A stretch of DNA of 41,968 bases from an uncultured Holophagaceae bacterium (GCA_903863195.1 CAIPAY010000083.1:1-41968), one strand, 5' to 3'; shown: positions 15,501 through 23,701, numbered from the stretch's first letter. The notes: generated from the letters alone by a model not told the origin. Numbers and translations are program-made.

Positions 15501-18115
15501 CGCACGGCTCCGCTGACGGGCACCAGGAGGGAGAACTCGGCTCCCTGCGGTAGGTTCCTGGCGGTGATACGGCCTCCCATGTTGCGCTCGATGATCTGCT
15601 TCGACATATAGAGCCCGATGCCGGTGCCCGATTCATGGGTCGAGAAGTAGGGCTCAAAAATCCTATCCAGTAAGGCCTCCGGAATGCCACCTCCATCGTC
15701 CTGGAGTGTGAGGCGGCCTTGGCCCTGGGCCTGTGAGAGCTGGATCCTGATCCGTCCGCCGGTGGCCTTGGTATCCAGGATAGACCTCTTGGCGTTGGTG
15801 AGCAGGTTTAGCAGCACCTGCGAGTATTCATTCGGATGGCCGAAGAGGATGACATCCTCCGGGGCGTCGATGGCGATGGTGATGCCCACGGCCTCGAAGT
15901 TCACGTCCACCAGGGCCAGGGCGGTGCGGACCTGCTCCAGGGCGGAGAAGCTGACCATGGCCTTGTCCGGCCGGAAAAAGTTCCTGAAGTCGTTGATGGT
16001 GGAGGACATCTTCTGGATCAGGAGCTCCCCCTTCGCCAGCGACTGCTCCAGGGACTCCTTGTCGAGCTCCCCGTACTGGAAGGCGTCCCTCACGTTCGCG
16101 ATCACCATGCTCAGCGCGTTCAGGGGCTGGCGCCACTGGTGGGCGATGTTGCCGATCATCTCGCCCATGGCAGCCTGTCGGCTCTGGTTGATGAGCATCT
16201 GGTCCTTCTGGCGCAGCTGGGTGACGGCCTCGCCGACGCGGGCCTCCAGGGAGCGGTTGAGCTCCTCGAGCTGGGTCTGCCGGAGCTGGAGCTCGTCTCG
16301 GATGCGCTTGCGGTCGCTGATGTCTGCGAAGGTCCAGATGCTGCCGGCGGACGGATCGCGAGGGTCGATGGCATTCCCTTGCAGGCTGGCCCAGAAGGTC
16401 GAGCCGTCCTTGCGCGCCAGGGCCAGCTCCGTCCGGAAGACCTCCCCCCGCCAGAGCACGGGATAGGCTTCCAGGCCGAGCGCTTCGTAGGCTTCGTCAG
16501 AGGGGTAGAGGAACCGCGTGCTGAGATCAGCCATCTCCTCCTGGGTATAGCCGCTGATCGAGCACATCCCCGGGTTGCACCAGATCTGCCGGCGGTTCTT
16601 CACGAAGGTGATGCCGATGCTGGCGTTGTCGAGAATGGCCCGCTGCTGCCGGGTGAGCTGGCTGAGCTCCTCCCGGAGGGCCTTCTGCTCCGTGACGTCG
16701 TGGATGATGCAGAAGGCGAGCCGGCCGTGGCCGAAGTCCACGCGGCGGGCGCTCACCTCGGAATCGACGTCACCGCTACTCCTGCGGCGGTGGACCGTCT
16801 CGAAGCGCGCTGAGCCTTGGGTCCAGACGCGTTCCATGCTCTGCTTCAGGGCCGGAATGCCCTCCGGGTCGTTGAGGCTGTCGAGGGTCATGCCCTCCAG
16901 TTCCTCGGGCGAGTAGCCGAAGTGCTCTGTGGCCCGGTCGTTGGCCTCGAGGATCCGTCCCTGGGGGTCCACCAGGAGGATGCTGTTGTTGGCCGACTGC
17001 ATCAGGGCCTTGATGCGCTGCTCGCTGGCCCCGGCCAGCACGACCGCGCGGTCCCGGCTGCGGACCAGGCTCCAGGTGAGCAGGGTCAGCAGCAGGCTGA
17101 CCAGGATGCCGAAGTTCAGGATCGTCCCGGCCTTGCCGGGGCCCAGGCGGGTCGCGAAGGCCGGCAGGGCCCGGATCTTCATGGTCCAGAGGTGGTGGCC
17201 GACCGCGAGCTCGCGCCGGGCCTGGAAGGCCGCTGGGGGGTGGTCCGCCTTCACCTCGGGGTGGCTGTCGAACATGCGGTTCTCGGGGGAGGCCTGGGTG
17301 CCGTCGTAGATCTCGATATCCAGGTCCTGGCCCTGCTCGCCCAGTACGCCGGCCATGAGGTCGTTCATGCGGAAGGGGGCGTAGACCCAGGCCCGGAGCT
17401 CTGAGCGCCGCCGGCTGGCATCGCTGTGCGCGACCTCCTGCAGGCCGGGACCCAGGGCATAGACCGGCAGGTACATCAGGAACCCGGCCTGGATGTCCCT
17501 GTCCGTCTCCTGCACGAGCTTCACCTTCCCGGAGATGGCGATGTCAGCCGTGTCCCTGGCCATGTCCAGGGCGGCCCGGCGCACGGGCTCCGAATACATG
17601 TCGTAGCCGAAGGCCCGGAGGTTGCGGCCTTCGAAGGGCTCGAGGTAGATGATCGAGGTGTAGAGGTCCCGGTCGCCGGCGGGCCGGACGGCGTAGTTCG
17701 GAAAGCCCTCCGCGCGCACCGAGGCGACGTGCCTGGCCAGCTGGGCCCGGGGCACGACCACGGAGAATCCGACGCCCTGGATGCCGGGGTAGTTCTTGCC
17801 AAGGTTCATGCCGGCGATCAGGCGGCCGAACTCCTTCCGACCTACTCGGGCGGTGTTCACGAAGCCGTGGACATCTCGCAGGACCTGCTCATAGGTCTTC
17901 ATGCGCTGCTCGATGCGGAGCTGCGCATCCCGGGTCCGGAACTCGAAGTAGGTCTGCAGCTCCCGCCGCGCCTCCGCCCTGGCGCTCTTCCAGGAGAGCC
18001 AGGTCAGTCCCAGGCCGCCCAGCAGGACCAGCAGGGGCAAGAGGATCCCCTTGGCCACACCCTTGGCAGCGAGCGGCCAGAACGGCCGGGAGCCATCGGG
18101 ATTTCCTGCAGGCAT
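15497..18115 (-). CDS. Membrane sensor histidine kinase, CHASE-PAS-PAS-HisKA-HATPase
   Basis: The 872-residue protein is a periplasm-sensing histidine kinase. In order (approximate): membrane helix 24-43; extracellular CHASE domain 60-290 with PGIQGVGFSVVVPRAQL and YDMYSEPVRRAALDMARDT; second membrane helix 332-352; PAS 365-480; PAS with PAC 492-612 ending in TFADISDRKRIRDEL; a coiled coil; kinase H at about 659 (GNIAHQWRQPLN); N box LNLLTNAKRSIL; G boxes DDGGGIP and GTGIGLYMSK. A GTG at 18118 also starts the frame, but the ATG at 18115 has GGAG at ideal distance. CHASE ligands are small molecules such as cytokinins or unknown ligands; none can be named here. It is coupled to the receiver-kinase gene downstream. 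Confidence 0.92.
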   Translation of the reverse strand: MPAGNPDGSRPFWPLAAKGVAKGILLPLLVLLGGLGLTWLSWKSARAEARRELQTYFEFRTRDAQLRIEQRMKTYEQVLRDVHGFVNTARVGRKEFGRLIAGMNLGKNYPGIQGVGFSVVVPRAQLARHVASVRAEGFPNYAVRPAGDRDLYTSIIYLEPFEGRNLRAFGYDMYSEPVRRAALDMARDTADIAISGKVKLVQETDRDIQAGFLMYLPVYALGPGLQEVAHSDASRRRSELRAWVYAPFRMNDLMAGVLGEQGQDLDIEIYDGTQASPENRMFDSHPEVKADHPPAAFQARRELAVGHHLWTMKIRALPAFATRLGPGKAGTILNFGILVSLLLTLLTWSLVRSRDRAVVLAGASEQRIKALMQSANNSILLVDPQGRILEANDRATEHFGYSPEELEGMTLDSLNDPEGIPALKQSMERVWTQGSARFETVHRRRSSGDVDSEVSARRVDFGHGRLAFCIIHDVTEQKALREELSQLTRQQRAILDNASIGITFVKNRRQIWCNPGMCSISGYTQEEMADLSTRFLYPSDEAYEALGLEAYPVLWRGEVFRTELALARKDGSTFWASLQGNAIDPRDPSAGSIWTFADISDRKRIRDELQLRQTQLEELNRSLEARVGEAVTQLRQKDQMLINQSRQAAMGEMIGNIAHQWRQPLNALSMVIANVRDAFQYGELDKESLEQSLAKGELLIQKMSSTINDFRNFFRPDKAMVSFSALEQVRTALALVDVNFEAVGITIAIDAPEDVILFGHPNEYSQVLLNLLTNAKRSILDTKATGGRIRIQLSQAQGQGRLTLQDDGGGIPEALLDRIFEPYFSTHESGTGIGLYMSKQIIERNMGGRITARNLPQGAEFSLLVPVSGAVR

Positions 18116-18239
18116 CACCTCTCCGGGAACAAATGGGTAAGAAGGGTCTGAACTCGATCCTCCCAGAGTAGCGAGCAGGAGGCCAGGGGCCGAGCACTCT
18201 CCGACCGACCCAAGCGCGGAGGGGACTAAGGGAGCAAGC

Positions 18240-18362
18240 GGCGGACTCCGCCCGACGCGAGCGCGGGGGTCCTGGGGGGAGGCTCCAGCTCCGTCAGCCG
18301 AGGGGCGTGCGGGAGCAACGCAGGGCGTTGCGATAGCTGGAGGCGCGCAGCGCGGAACCCCC
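18240..18362. repeat. Intergenic array of inverted repeats (potential structured element)
   Basis: The 250-bp gap between the tupA-like gene and the CHASE kinase contains several stems: GGCGG-ACT-CCGCC (18240-18252), GCAACGC-AGG-GCGTTGC (18315-18331), CTCCAGCT (18283-18290) pairing with AGCTGGAG (18335-18342), and an enclosing GGGGGT (18265-18270) pairing with ACCCCC (18357-18362). The nested order suggests a folded RNA or DNA repeat. The small stems may act as a terminator for tupA, but no T run follows. Confidence 0.5.
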
Positions 18363-18370
18363 GGAGGAAA

Positions 18371-19192
18371 TTAGCGACGGGCGTCCGGGAAGAACAGCGC
18401 CTGGCCGAAGCGATCCTTGCCGAAGGCCGCGATCACCTTCTGACCCTTGTCCCGATGGACCAGCCAGGCCACGAAGGCCTGGGTCGCGGCGACGTCTGTG
18501 TGGGGGAAGCGGGCTGGGTTCACGGGGATCAGCGAGATCCGGTTGAGCAGGACCTCATCTCCCTCCACCAGGATCTGGAGCTGGATTCGCTCCCGGGCGC
18601 CCAGATAGCTGGCCCGGTCGATGACGGTGTAGGCGCCCCGCTCGCTGGCGGCGACCAGGGTCGCCACGTTGCCTTCGCTGCCCTTCTCGAAGATCTGGTA
18701 CCAGGCCCCCTGGGGCTTCAGGCCAGCCTTGTCCCAGAGCTCCAGCTCTGCCACATGGGTGCCGGACTTGTCCCCCCGGGTGAGGAAGCGCCCAGCCTTG
18801 GCAGCCAGCTTCACCAGAGCCGCCGTGGCGGAGGTCATACCCTTGATTCCTGCCGGATCCGCGGCTGGGCCGACGACGACGAAGTCGTTGTACATGAAAG
18901 GAATCCGTCGGGTTCCATAGCCCTCGGCCACGAACTTCTCCTCCAGGCTCTTGGCGTGCACCAGCAGCAGGTCAAAGCCGCCCCGTCGGGCCATCTCCAG
19001 GGCGGCCCCCGTTCCCGCGCCCGCATGGCGCACCGAAATGCCGGTCTCCTTCGTGAAGGCCGTCTCCAGCGCATCCACGATGCCCGCGTCGATGGGCCCG
19101 ATGGTGCTGGCCAGCATCACGTGGCCGCCCGGTGACTGGGCCGTCAGCAGCGTGCCCGCCAGTAGCCAACCTAAGGCTGTGCGCAGATCCAT
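18371..19192 (-). CDS. Tungstate/molybdate-type ABC transporter substrate-binding protein (TupA-like)
   Basis: The 273-residue product is a secreted periplasmic binding protein of the TupA/PBP-like type II class, expected to bind tungstate or a related oxyanion. It has a signal peptide (ALGWLLAGTLLTAQS) and family hallmarks: GTGAALEMARRGGFDLLLVH, KFVAEGYG, MYNDFVVVGP, the RGDKSGTH oxyanion loop, and AYTVIDRASYLG (seen as GAYTVIDRASYLGARER). The ATG at 19192 has GGGAGG five to six bases upstream; an ATG seven codons earlier is less well placed. The permease and ATPase partners (TupB, TupC) are not adjacent, so this is an orphan binding protein in this window. Confidence 0.85.
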   Translation of the reverse strand: MDLRTALGWLLAGTLLTAQSPGGHVMLASTIGPIDAGIVDALETAFTKETGISVRHAGAGTGAALEMARRGGFDLLLVHAKSLEEKFVAEGYGTRRIPFMYNDFVVVGPAADPAGIKGMTSATAALVKLAAKAGRFLTRGDKSGTHVAELELWDKAGLKPQGAWYQIFEKGSEGNVATLVAASERGAYTVIDRASYLGARERIQLQILVEGDEVLLNRISLIPVNPARFPHTDVAATQAFVAWLVHRDKGQKVIAAFGKDRFGQALFFPDARR

Positions 19193-19238
19193 GGCGTCCT
19201 CCCGACTGCTCATCCTAGCGCACGGTGACTCTGGCCGG

Positions 19239-19246
19239 ATATAACG
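19239..19246. promoter_or_regulatory. Possible ModE-like half site upstream of the tupA-like gene
   Basis: ATATAACG, 47 bp upstream of the tupA-like start, equals one arm of the known ModE molybdate/tungstate operator (TATATAACG-type). The matching opposite arm is not evident, so this is only a half site and weak evidence. Confidence 0.2.
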
Positions 19247-19273
19247 GTCCTGCGGGCGCCCGAGCTGGCTCTG

Positions 19274-20287
19274 CTAGGGCCTGGCCAGCCCCTCCAGCAG
19301 CGCCTTGTGGAAAGCGTCCGGGTCCTGGATCTGCGGAGCATGGCCCAGCGTGGGGAACGCCACCAGGCGGGCGTGGGGGATGAGCTTCGCGGCCCGCCGG
19401 CCCAGCTCCGGGTAGTGGCCCAGCCGGGCCGCCACGGCGGGGGGTGCCAGATCCTTGCCGATGGCCGTGGTGTCGAGCTGGCCGATGAGCAGCAGGGTGG
19501 GCGTCTGCAGGTGGCCGAACTCATGGATCACCGGCTGGGTGTAGATCATGTCGTAGAGCAGGGCCGAGTTCCAGGCCACGAGCTCGCGGCCCGGGCCCCG
19601 GAACAGGCCGGCGAGCATCCGCACGGGGACCTCGAATTCGGGCCGCCACTGGCCGCCATAGTAGGTGGCCTGCTCGTAGGCGCGGATGCGCTGGGCGGTG
19701 ACCCCCAGCTCCCGCTGGTACCACTGGTCCACCGTGAGGGAGGGCACGCCCTCGGCCTTCCAGTCCTCCAGGCCGATGGGGTTCACCAGCACCAGCTGCT
19801 CCACCAGCTGGGGGAACATCAGGGCATAGCGCACCGCCAGCATGCCGCCGGTCGAGTGGCCCACCAGCACGGCCCGCTTGATCCCGAGGCTGTCCAGCAG
19901 CGCCCGGGTATGGTGAGCCAGCTGCTGGAAGCTGTACTGGTAGTGGGCGGGTTTGGTGGACTTGCCGAACCCGATCTGGTCCAGGGCCACCACGCGGTAG
20001 CCGGCGCCCGTGAGTACCTGGATGCTGCGCTCCCAGGTGGCGGCGGTGAAGTTCTTGCCATGCAGCAGCACCACGGTCCTGCCATTGGGGGTGTCGGGCG
20101 CGACATCCAGGTAGGCCATCTGCAGCTTCACACTCTGGGACGTGAAGGCGAACCGCTGGACCGGGAACGGATAGTCGAAGCCTTCCAGCTCGGGGCCGTA
20201 GAGGACTTCGGGTGGCGGGAGAGTGCTGGCGGGCGGGGCGGCGATCGCCGCTACTGTGAGCGCGATGGAGAGGAAGAGGTGTCTCAT
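19274..20287 (-). CDS. Secreted alpha/beta hydrolase
   Basis: The 337-residue product is an alpha/beta-fold hydrolase with a signal peptide (MRHLFLSIALTVAAIAAPPA). Catalytic elements are visible: an oxyanion region VVLLHGKNFTAATW (about 72-85), nucleophile elbow GHSTGG with Ser at about 145, an acid in LIGQLDTTAIG and a histidine in TLGHAPQIQDPDAFHKAL. The substrate cannot be inferred. The start was set at this ATG because GGAGA precedes it and a clean signal peptide follows; the frame is open 45 codons further upstream without secretion features. It precedes the tupA-like gene on the same strand by 81 bp. Confidence 0.85.
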   Translation of the reverse strand: MRHLFLSIALTVAAIAAPPASTLPPPEVLYGPELEGFDYPFPVQRFAFTSQSVKLQMAYLDVAPDTPNGRTVVLLHGKNFTAATWERSIQVLTGAGYRVVALDQIGFGKSTKPAHYQYSFQQLAHHTRALLDSLGIKRAVLVGHSTGGMLAVRYALMFPQLVEQLVLVNPIGLEDWKAEGVPSLTVDQWYQRELGVTAQRIRAYEQATYYGGQWRPEFEVPVRMLAGLFRGPGRELVAWNSALLYDMIYTQPVIHEFGHLQTPTLLLIGQLDTTAIGKDLAPPAVAARLGHYPELGRRAAKLIPHARLVAFPTLGHAPQIQDPDAFHKALLEGLARP

Positions 20288-20520
20288 GGCGGTCTCCAGG
20301 GGAGACCTTCGAGCATAGGCCGCGTCCGGGCCTTGAGGTCGGGACTTCCACTGGACCGAGTGGGGCCTCCGGGCTGACATGCTGGCCATCGCGCTTCCCA
20401 GGGCTCGGTCTGCGAACGGCACCCGACCTGCCTCCAGGAGCAGCCATCAGACACGCCCTCCCATGGCGAAATGTGCCGTACAGAGGACTTGCCCGCCGTG
20501 CGAAGGGCGGTAATCCGAAC

Positions 20521-20575
20521 GATCTATATCAATATTTGATTGGTTTTAAATTGAAAAACATTGGCGGCACCAATG
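20521..20575. promoter_or_regulatory. AT-rich tract with two palindromes
   Basis: The 424-bp gap between the hydrolase start (20287) and the 82-residue ORF (20712) holds an AT-rich stretch unlike the surrounding sequence. It contains ATCAA-TAT-TTGAT (20528-20540) and CATTGG-CGGCA-CCAATG (20559-20575). Two divergent genes flank it, so it may hold promoters and operators, but I could not fix -35/-10 boxes with confidence. I see no gene in the rest of the gap. Confidence 0.35.
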
Positions 20576-20711
20576 CCCAGAACCTAGCATCTACTGTTCA
20601 TCGGATCCCCTCACCCCGGTCGTCCTCGGGAAGGCGGCGAGACGCACCTTCCCCATCCACCTTTGAGCTGGCATGGCCCTGCCGTCGGCCCCCTTTTTCA
20701 GGAGGTGCGAG

Positions 20712-20960
20712 ATGACACTCGTGGAAACCCTAGAGACTCTGACTGCCCGGACCCCCAGTGGTGGAGGGTTCTGGCTTGGCAACAACTATCTCCTGGTGCG
20801 CTACAGCTCCGACGTCTGGGAGTGGGAGTACCGGGGCAACAGCTTCTACGACCTGCAGGACCTTGCAGAGGAGATCCTGCGGCGGAGCAGCCCGAGCTCC
20901 CGCCTGGTGCGCTACTTCAGCCAGATCGTCCCGGACCAGCGACGAGAGCACCGGGCCTGA
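20712..20960 (+). CDS. Hypothetical 82-residue protein
   Basis: I do not recognise this family. The 82-residue product is soluble, with an aromatic-rich centre (DVWEWEYRGNSFYDLQDLAE) and a C-terminal amphipathic helix (LAEEILRRSS, LVRYFSQIV). It is supported as a real gene by a near-perfect ribosome site (AGGAGGTG) six bases before the ATG; the frame is open 13 codons upstream but the ribosome site decides the start. A copy of the tRNA-Val terminator hairpin begins seven bases after its stop, which could end its transcript. It stands alone, divergent from the hydrolase. Confidence 0.6.
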   Translation: MTLVETLETLTARTPSGGGFWLGNNYLLVRYSSDVWEWEYRGNSFYDLQDLAEEILRRSSPSSRLVRYFSQIVPDQRREHRA

Positions 20961-20966
20961 TGTCAT

Positions 20967-21018
20967 GAAAAAAGGCCGCTGGTAGCGGCCTTTGGCTGGT
21001 TGGCGCGGGCGGTCTCGA
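20967..21018. repeat. 52-bp direct repeat, copy A (tRNA-Val 3' end plus terminator)
   Basis: This segment is identical over 52 bases to 21130-21181, which is the terminator and the 3' end of the tRNA-Val gene. The copy contains the CCA end (20997-21000 on the minus strand), the 3' acceptor strand and part of the T arm; similarity continues with mismatches to about 21029. The 5' two thirds of the tRNA are absent. It may be an attachment-site scar from integration at the tRNA 3' end, or a decayed tandem duplicate. Confidence 0.85.
20968..20993 (-). terminator. Terminator hairpin (duplicate copy)
   Basis: A ten-bp stem AAAGGCCGCT-GGT-AGCGGCCTTT, followed on the minus strand by a T6 run. It is the copy belonging to the truncated tRNA repeat. 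On the plus strand it lies just after the 82-residue ORF and may terminate that transcript, though the plus-strand tail is short in T. Confidence 0.6.
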
Positions 21019-21056
21019 CCATCCGACCGCAGCGCAGCGAAGGGAGGATAGGACCG

Positions 21057-21104
21057 CATCGCCGAAGGCGATGGCGGCCCCGAAGGGGTGAGGGCCGGAG
21101 GCCC
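21057..21104. repeat. Three adjacent triloop hairpins between the tRNA repeats
   Basis: Three consecutive stems with three-base loops lie here: CATCGCC-GAA-GGCGATG (21057-21073), CCCC-GAA-GGGG (21078-21088) and GGGCC-GGA-GGCCC (21092-21104). No ORF or RNA family is recognised in this 110-bp spacer between the two 52-bp copies. Confidence 0.5.
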
Positions 21105-21129
21105 GAATCAGCATGCGGCCCTGACACAC

Positions 21130-21234
<105 letters not shown>

Positions 21235-21246
21235 ATGCGAGGTTCT

Positions 21247-21274
21247 ATTCTAGCGGAACCGGCGCGGCTGTCGA
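21247..21274 (-). promoter_or_regulatory. Sigma70-type promoter of tRNA-Val
   Basis: On the minus strand TCGACA (21274-21269) and TAGAAT (21252-21247) each match the -35 and -10 consensus at five of six bases with a 16-bp spacer. The -10 box is 12 bases before the tRNA 5' end. Confidence 0.75.
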
Positions 21275-21320
21275 GGGTGGGTTGCTGGGGGGCCACGGGG
21301 CCAGCCTCAGCGCCACCGGC

Positions 21321-21461
21321 CTAGGAGTTCAGGAGCCACATCAGCAGGGCCGCCAGGGTGATGAAGCCGAGCAGGAGCCAGTTGTCCGCCTGGGGGTGGT
21401 CGATGGCGAACCGCAGGAAGGGGTGGTCCTGATGAGGGTGGTGAGGAAGGTGGGTGCGCAT
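21321..21461 (-). CDS. Small membrane protein, 46 residues (putative)
   Basis: I do not recognise this protein. The N-terminal half is His/Pro-rich (HLPHHPHQDHPFLRF) and the C-terminal half is one membrane helix (NWLLLGFITLAALLMWLLN). A GGAAG sequence lies five bases before the ATG. It is too short for statistical gene calling; support comes from the ribosome-site-like sequence, the coherent single-helix topology and a second small membrane ORF 79 bp upstream on the same strand. The His cluster could bind metal, but that is speculation. Confidence 0.4.
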   Translation of the reverse strand: MRTHLPHHPHQDHPFLRFAIDHPQADNWLLLGFITLAALLMWLLNS

Positions 21462-21540
21462 GGCAGCTTCCGTTTCGGGGGGGGTAGACCCCTCCTAAAG
21501 AATGGGTCGTTCTGCCGGCCATGCCCGAGAAAAGCCCTGA

Positions 21541-21657
21541 TCAGGACGAAAGCCCTGGCCAGAGCAGCCAGGCCAGCAACGCCCCTACCAGGGCTAGCAG
21601 GAGGTTCAACATGGCCTCGCGATCCAGGTTCGGGTTCCGCAGGAAGAAGGTGGTCAT
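21541..21657 (-). CDS. Small membrane protein, 38 residues (putative)
   Basis: The product has a polar start (TTFFLRNPNLDREA) and a single membrane helix (MLNLLLALVGALLAWLLW). GGGGAG precedes the ATG at good distance. It lies 106 bp downstream of glmS on the same strand and upstream of the 46-residue ORF, so the three could share a transcript. No family is recognised; the leader- or subunit-like size recalls small accessory membrane peptides. Confidence 0.45.
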   Translation of the reverse strand: MTTFFLRNPNLDREAMLNLLLALVGALLAWLLWPGLSS

Positions 21658-21763
21658 GGCGCTCCCCTTCAGGCTGGTCCAGCCAATTCAGCATCGGGCC
21701 AGACCCTGATGGGCGCCGTAACCTTTCCGGAACTTGCGAGCTACCTACCCAGCGTCAAGGACC

Positions 21764-23596
21764 CTACTCCACCGTGACGCTCTTGGCCAGGTTGCGAGGT
21801 TGGTCCACGTCGCAGCCGCGCAGGACGGCGATGTGGTACGCCAGCAGCTGCAGGGGCACGGCGTAGACGATGGGGGTCAGCCAGGGGTGGACCGGTGGCA
21901 GCTCCAGCACGTCCTCGGCGATGCCCGCGAGGCCCGTGTCCCCCTCGGTGACCAGGGCGAGGATGCGCCCGTCCCGGGCGGCGGCCTCCTGCAGGTTGCT
22001 GAGGGTCTTGTCCCGGTGGGCGTCCCGGGGCATCAGGGCCACCACGGGCAGGGTCTTGTCGATGAGGGCGATGGGACCGTGCTTCATCTCGCCTGCGGGG
22101 TAGCCCTCGGCGTGGATGTAGGAGATCTCCTTGAGCTTAAGGGCGCCTTCCAGGGCGATGGGGTAGCAGGGGCCGCGGCCCAGATACAGGAAGTCCGTGG
22201 CGCCCTGCCAGCGGTTGGCCCACTGGATGATCTTGGGCTCCAGGGCGTTGAGGCGCTCCAGGTGGGCAGGCAGCTCGCGCAGCCCCTGCAGCAGCTCGGC
22301 CTTCAGGACGGGGTCCACGGTACCCTTGGCCTCGCCGAGCTTGAGGGCCAGCAGGGTGAGCACCGCCAGCTGGGTGGTGAAGGCCTTGGTGGAGGCCACC
22401 CCGATCTCGGGGCCCGCATGGGTGAGGATCGTGGCTTCGGACTGCCGCGTGGCAGTGGAGCCCAGGACGTTGCAGATGGCCAGGGTGCGTGCGCCCCGGG
22501 CGGCGGCCTCCTTCATGGCGGCCAGGGTGTCGGCGGTCTCCCCGCTCTGGGTGATGCCGATGATGAGCGTGCCGGGCTGGATCACCGGCTCGCGGTAGCG
22601 ATACTCGCTGGCGTAGTCCACCTCGACGGCCACCCGGCTCAGCTGCTCGATGAGGAACTTCCCCACGAGGCCGGAGTGCCAGCTGGTGCCGCAGGCCACG
22701 ATGTGGATGCGGGTGAGGGCGGCGAGTTCCTCGGTGGTGAAGGGCAGGTCCAGGGGGATGGGCTCGCTGTCCAGTGGCAGCCGGTTCAGCAGCGTGTTGG
22801 AGAGGGCCTGGGGCTGCTCGAAGATCTCCTTCTGCATGAAGTGCTTGTAGCCGCGCTTCTCGGCGGACACGGGGTCGTAGGGGATGGTAACCACCGGGCG
22901 CTGCACGTCGGTGCCATCCTGCTGGAAGATGCGGGCGCCCTCGCGGGTCAGCTCGGCGAAATCGCCATCCTCCAGGAAGATGACCCGGCGGGTGTGGGGC
23001 AGGAGGGGCACCACATCCGAGGCCAGGAAGGTCTCTCCCTCGCCCAGACCAAGCACCATGGGCGGGCCGCTGCGGGCGGCCAGGATGCGGTCGGGGTCCG
23101 AGGCGTGCAGGCAGGCCAGGGCGTAGATGCCCTTCATGCGGCCCACAGCCTCGCGGAAGGCTTCCGAGAAGGAGCGCCCCTGCTTCATCAGGTAGGACAC
23201 CATCACCGGGAAGCACTCCGTGTCCGTCTCGGAGGTGAAGACCTCCCCGGCGGCCGTCAGTTCCGCGCGCAGCTCCAGGAAGTTCTCGAAGATGCCGTTG
23301 TGCACGGCCACGACCTGGCCGTCCGCGCTGCGGTGGGGATGGGCGTTCTCCTCTGTGGGCCGGCCGTGGGTGGCCCAGCGGGTATGGCCGATGCCCAGCG
23401 GAGTGGGATCGGCCATATCGACCTTTCCCGCGAGGTTCACCAGCTTGCCCGAGGCCCGGGTGATGTGGAACGTGCCGGAGCCCGTGGCAAGGGCCACGCC
23501 GGCGCTGTCATAGCCGCGGTATTCCAGGCTGCGCAAACCGTTCACCAGGATGCCGACGGCGCTCTGGTTGCCAATGTAGCCGACGATTCCACACAT
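21764..23596 (-). CDS. glmS: Glutamine-fructose-6-phosphate aminotransferase (isomerizing)
   Basis: GlmS makes glucosamine-6-phosphate from fructose-6-phosphate and glutamine, the first step to UDP-GlcNAc for peptidoglycan and lipid A. The 610-residue product begins MCGIVGYIG with catalytic Cys immediately after Met, as processing requires, so this ATG is the start (with GGGAG upstream) and the 22 extra upstream codons are not used. The N-terminal glutaminase (1-240; RWATHGRPTEENAHPH) is followed by two SIS isomerase domains (GTSWHSGLVGKF; ITQSGETADTLAA; YLGRGPCYPIALEGALKLKE) and the conserved end LAKSVTVE. No glmS ribozyme is evident in the short leader. Confidence 0.97.
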   Translation of the reverse strand: MCGIVGYIGNQSAVGILVNGLRSLEYRGYDSAGVALATGSGTFHITRASGKLVNLAGKVDMADPTPLGIGHTRWATHGRPTEENAHPHRSADGQVVAVHNGIFENFLELRAELTAAGEVFTSETDTECFPVMVSYLMKQGRSFSEAFREAVGRMKGIYALACLHASDPDRILAARSGPPMVLGLGEGETFLASDVVPLLPHTRRVIFLEDGDFAELTREGARIFQQDGTDVQRPVVTIPYDPVSAEKRGYKHFMQKEIFEQPQALSNTLLNRLPLDSEPIPLDLPFTTEELAALTRIHIVACGTSWHSGLVGKFLIEQLSRVAVEVDYASEYRYREPVIQPGTLIIGITQSGETADTLAAMKEAAARGARTLAICNVLGSTATRQSEATILTHAGPEIGVASTKAFTTQLAVLTLLALKLGEAKGTVDPVLKAELLQGLRELPAHLERLNALEPKIIQWANRWQGATDFLYLGRGPCYPIALEGALKLKEISYIHAEGYPAGEMKHGPIALIDKTLPVVALMPRDAHRDKTLSNLQEAAARDGRILALVTEGDTGLAGIAEDVLELPPVHPWLTPIVYAVPLQLLAYHIAVLRGCDVDQPRNLAKSVTVE

Positions 23597-23701
23597 AGGA
23601 GCTCCCTGTTCTTCTTTCAAGGTAGCGGGGTGGTCCTGCGGATCCAATGTGGTTCCTGCCACCCGGTCTGCGGCAGGGCAAGCCCCACACCCTGTGGCAG
23701 A

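Noticed and set aside
23597-23701. glmS ribozyme/riboswitch
   Set aside because: The leader is short and shows no recognisable ribozyme core; such ribozymes are mainly known from Firmicutes.
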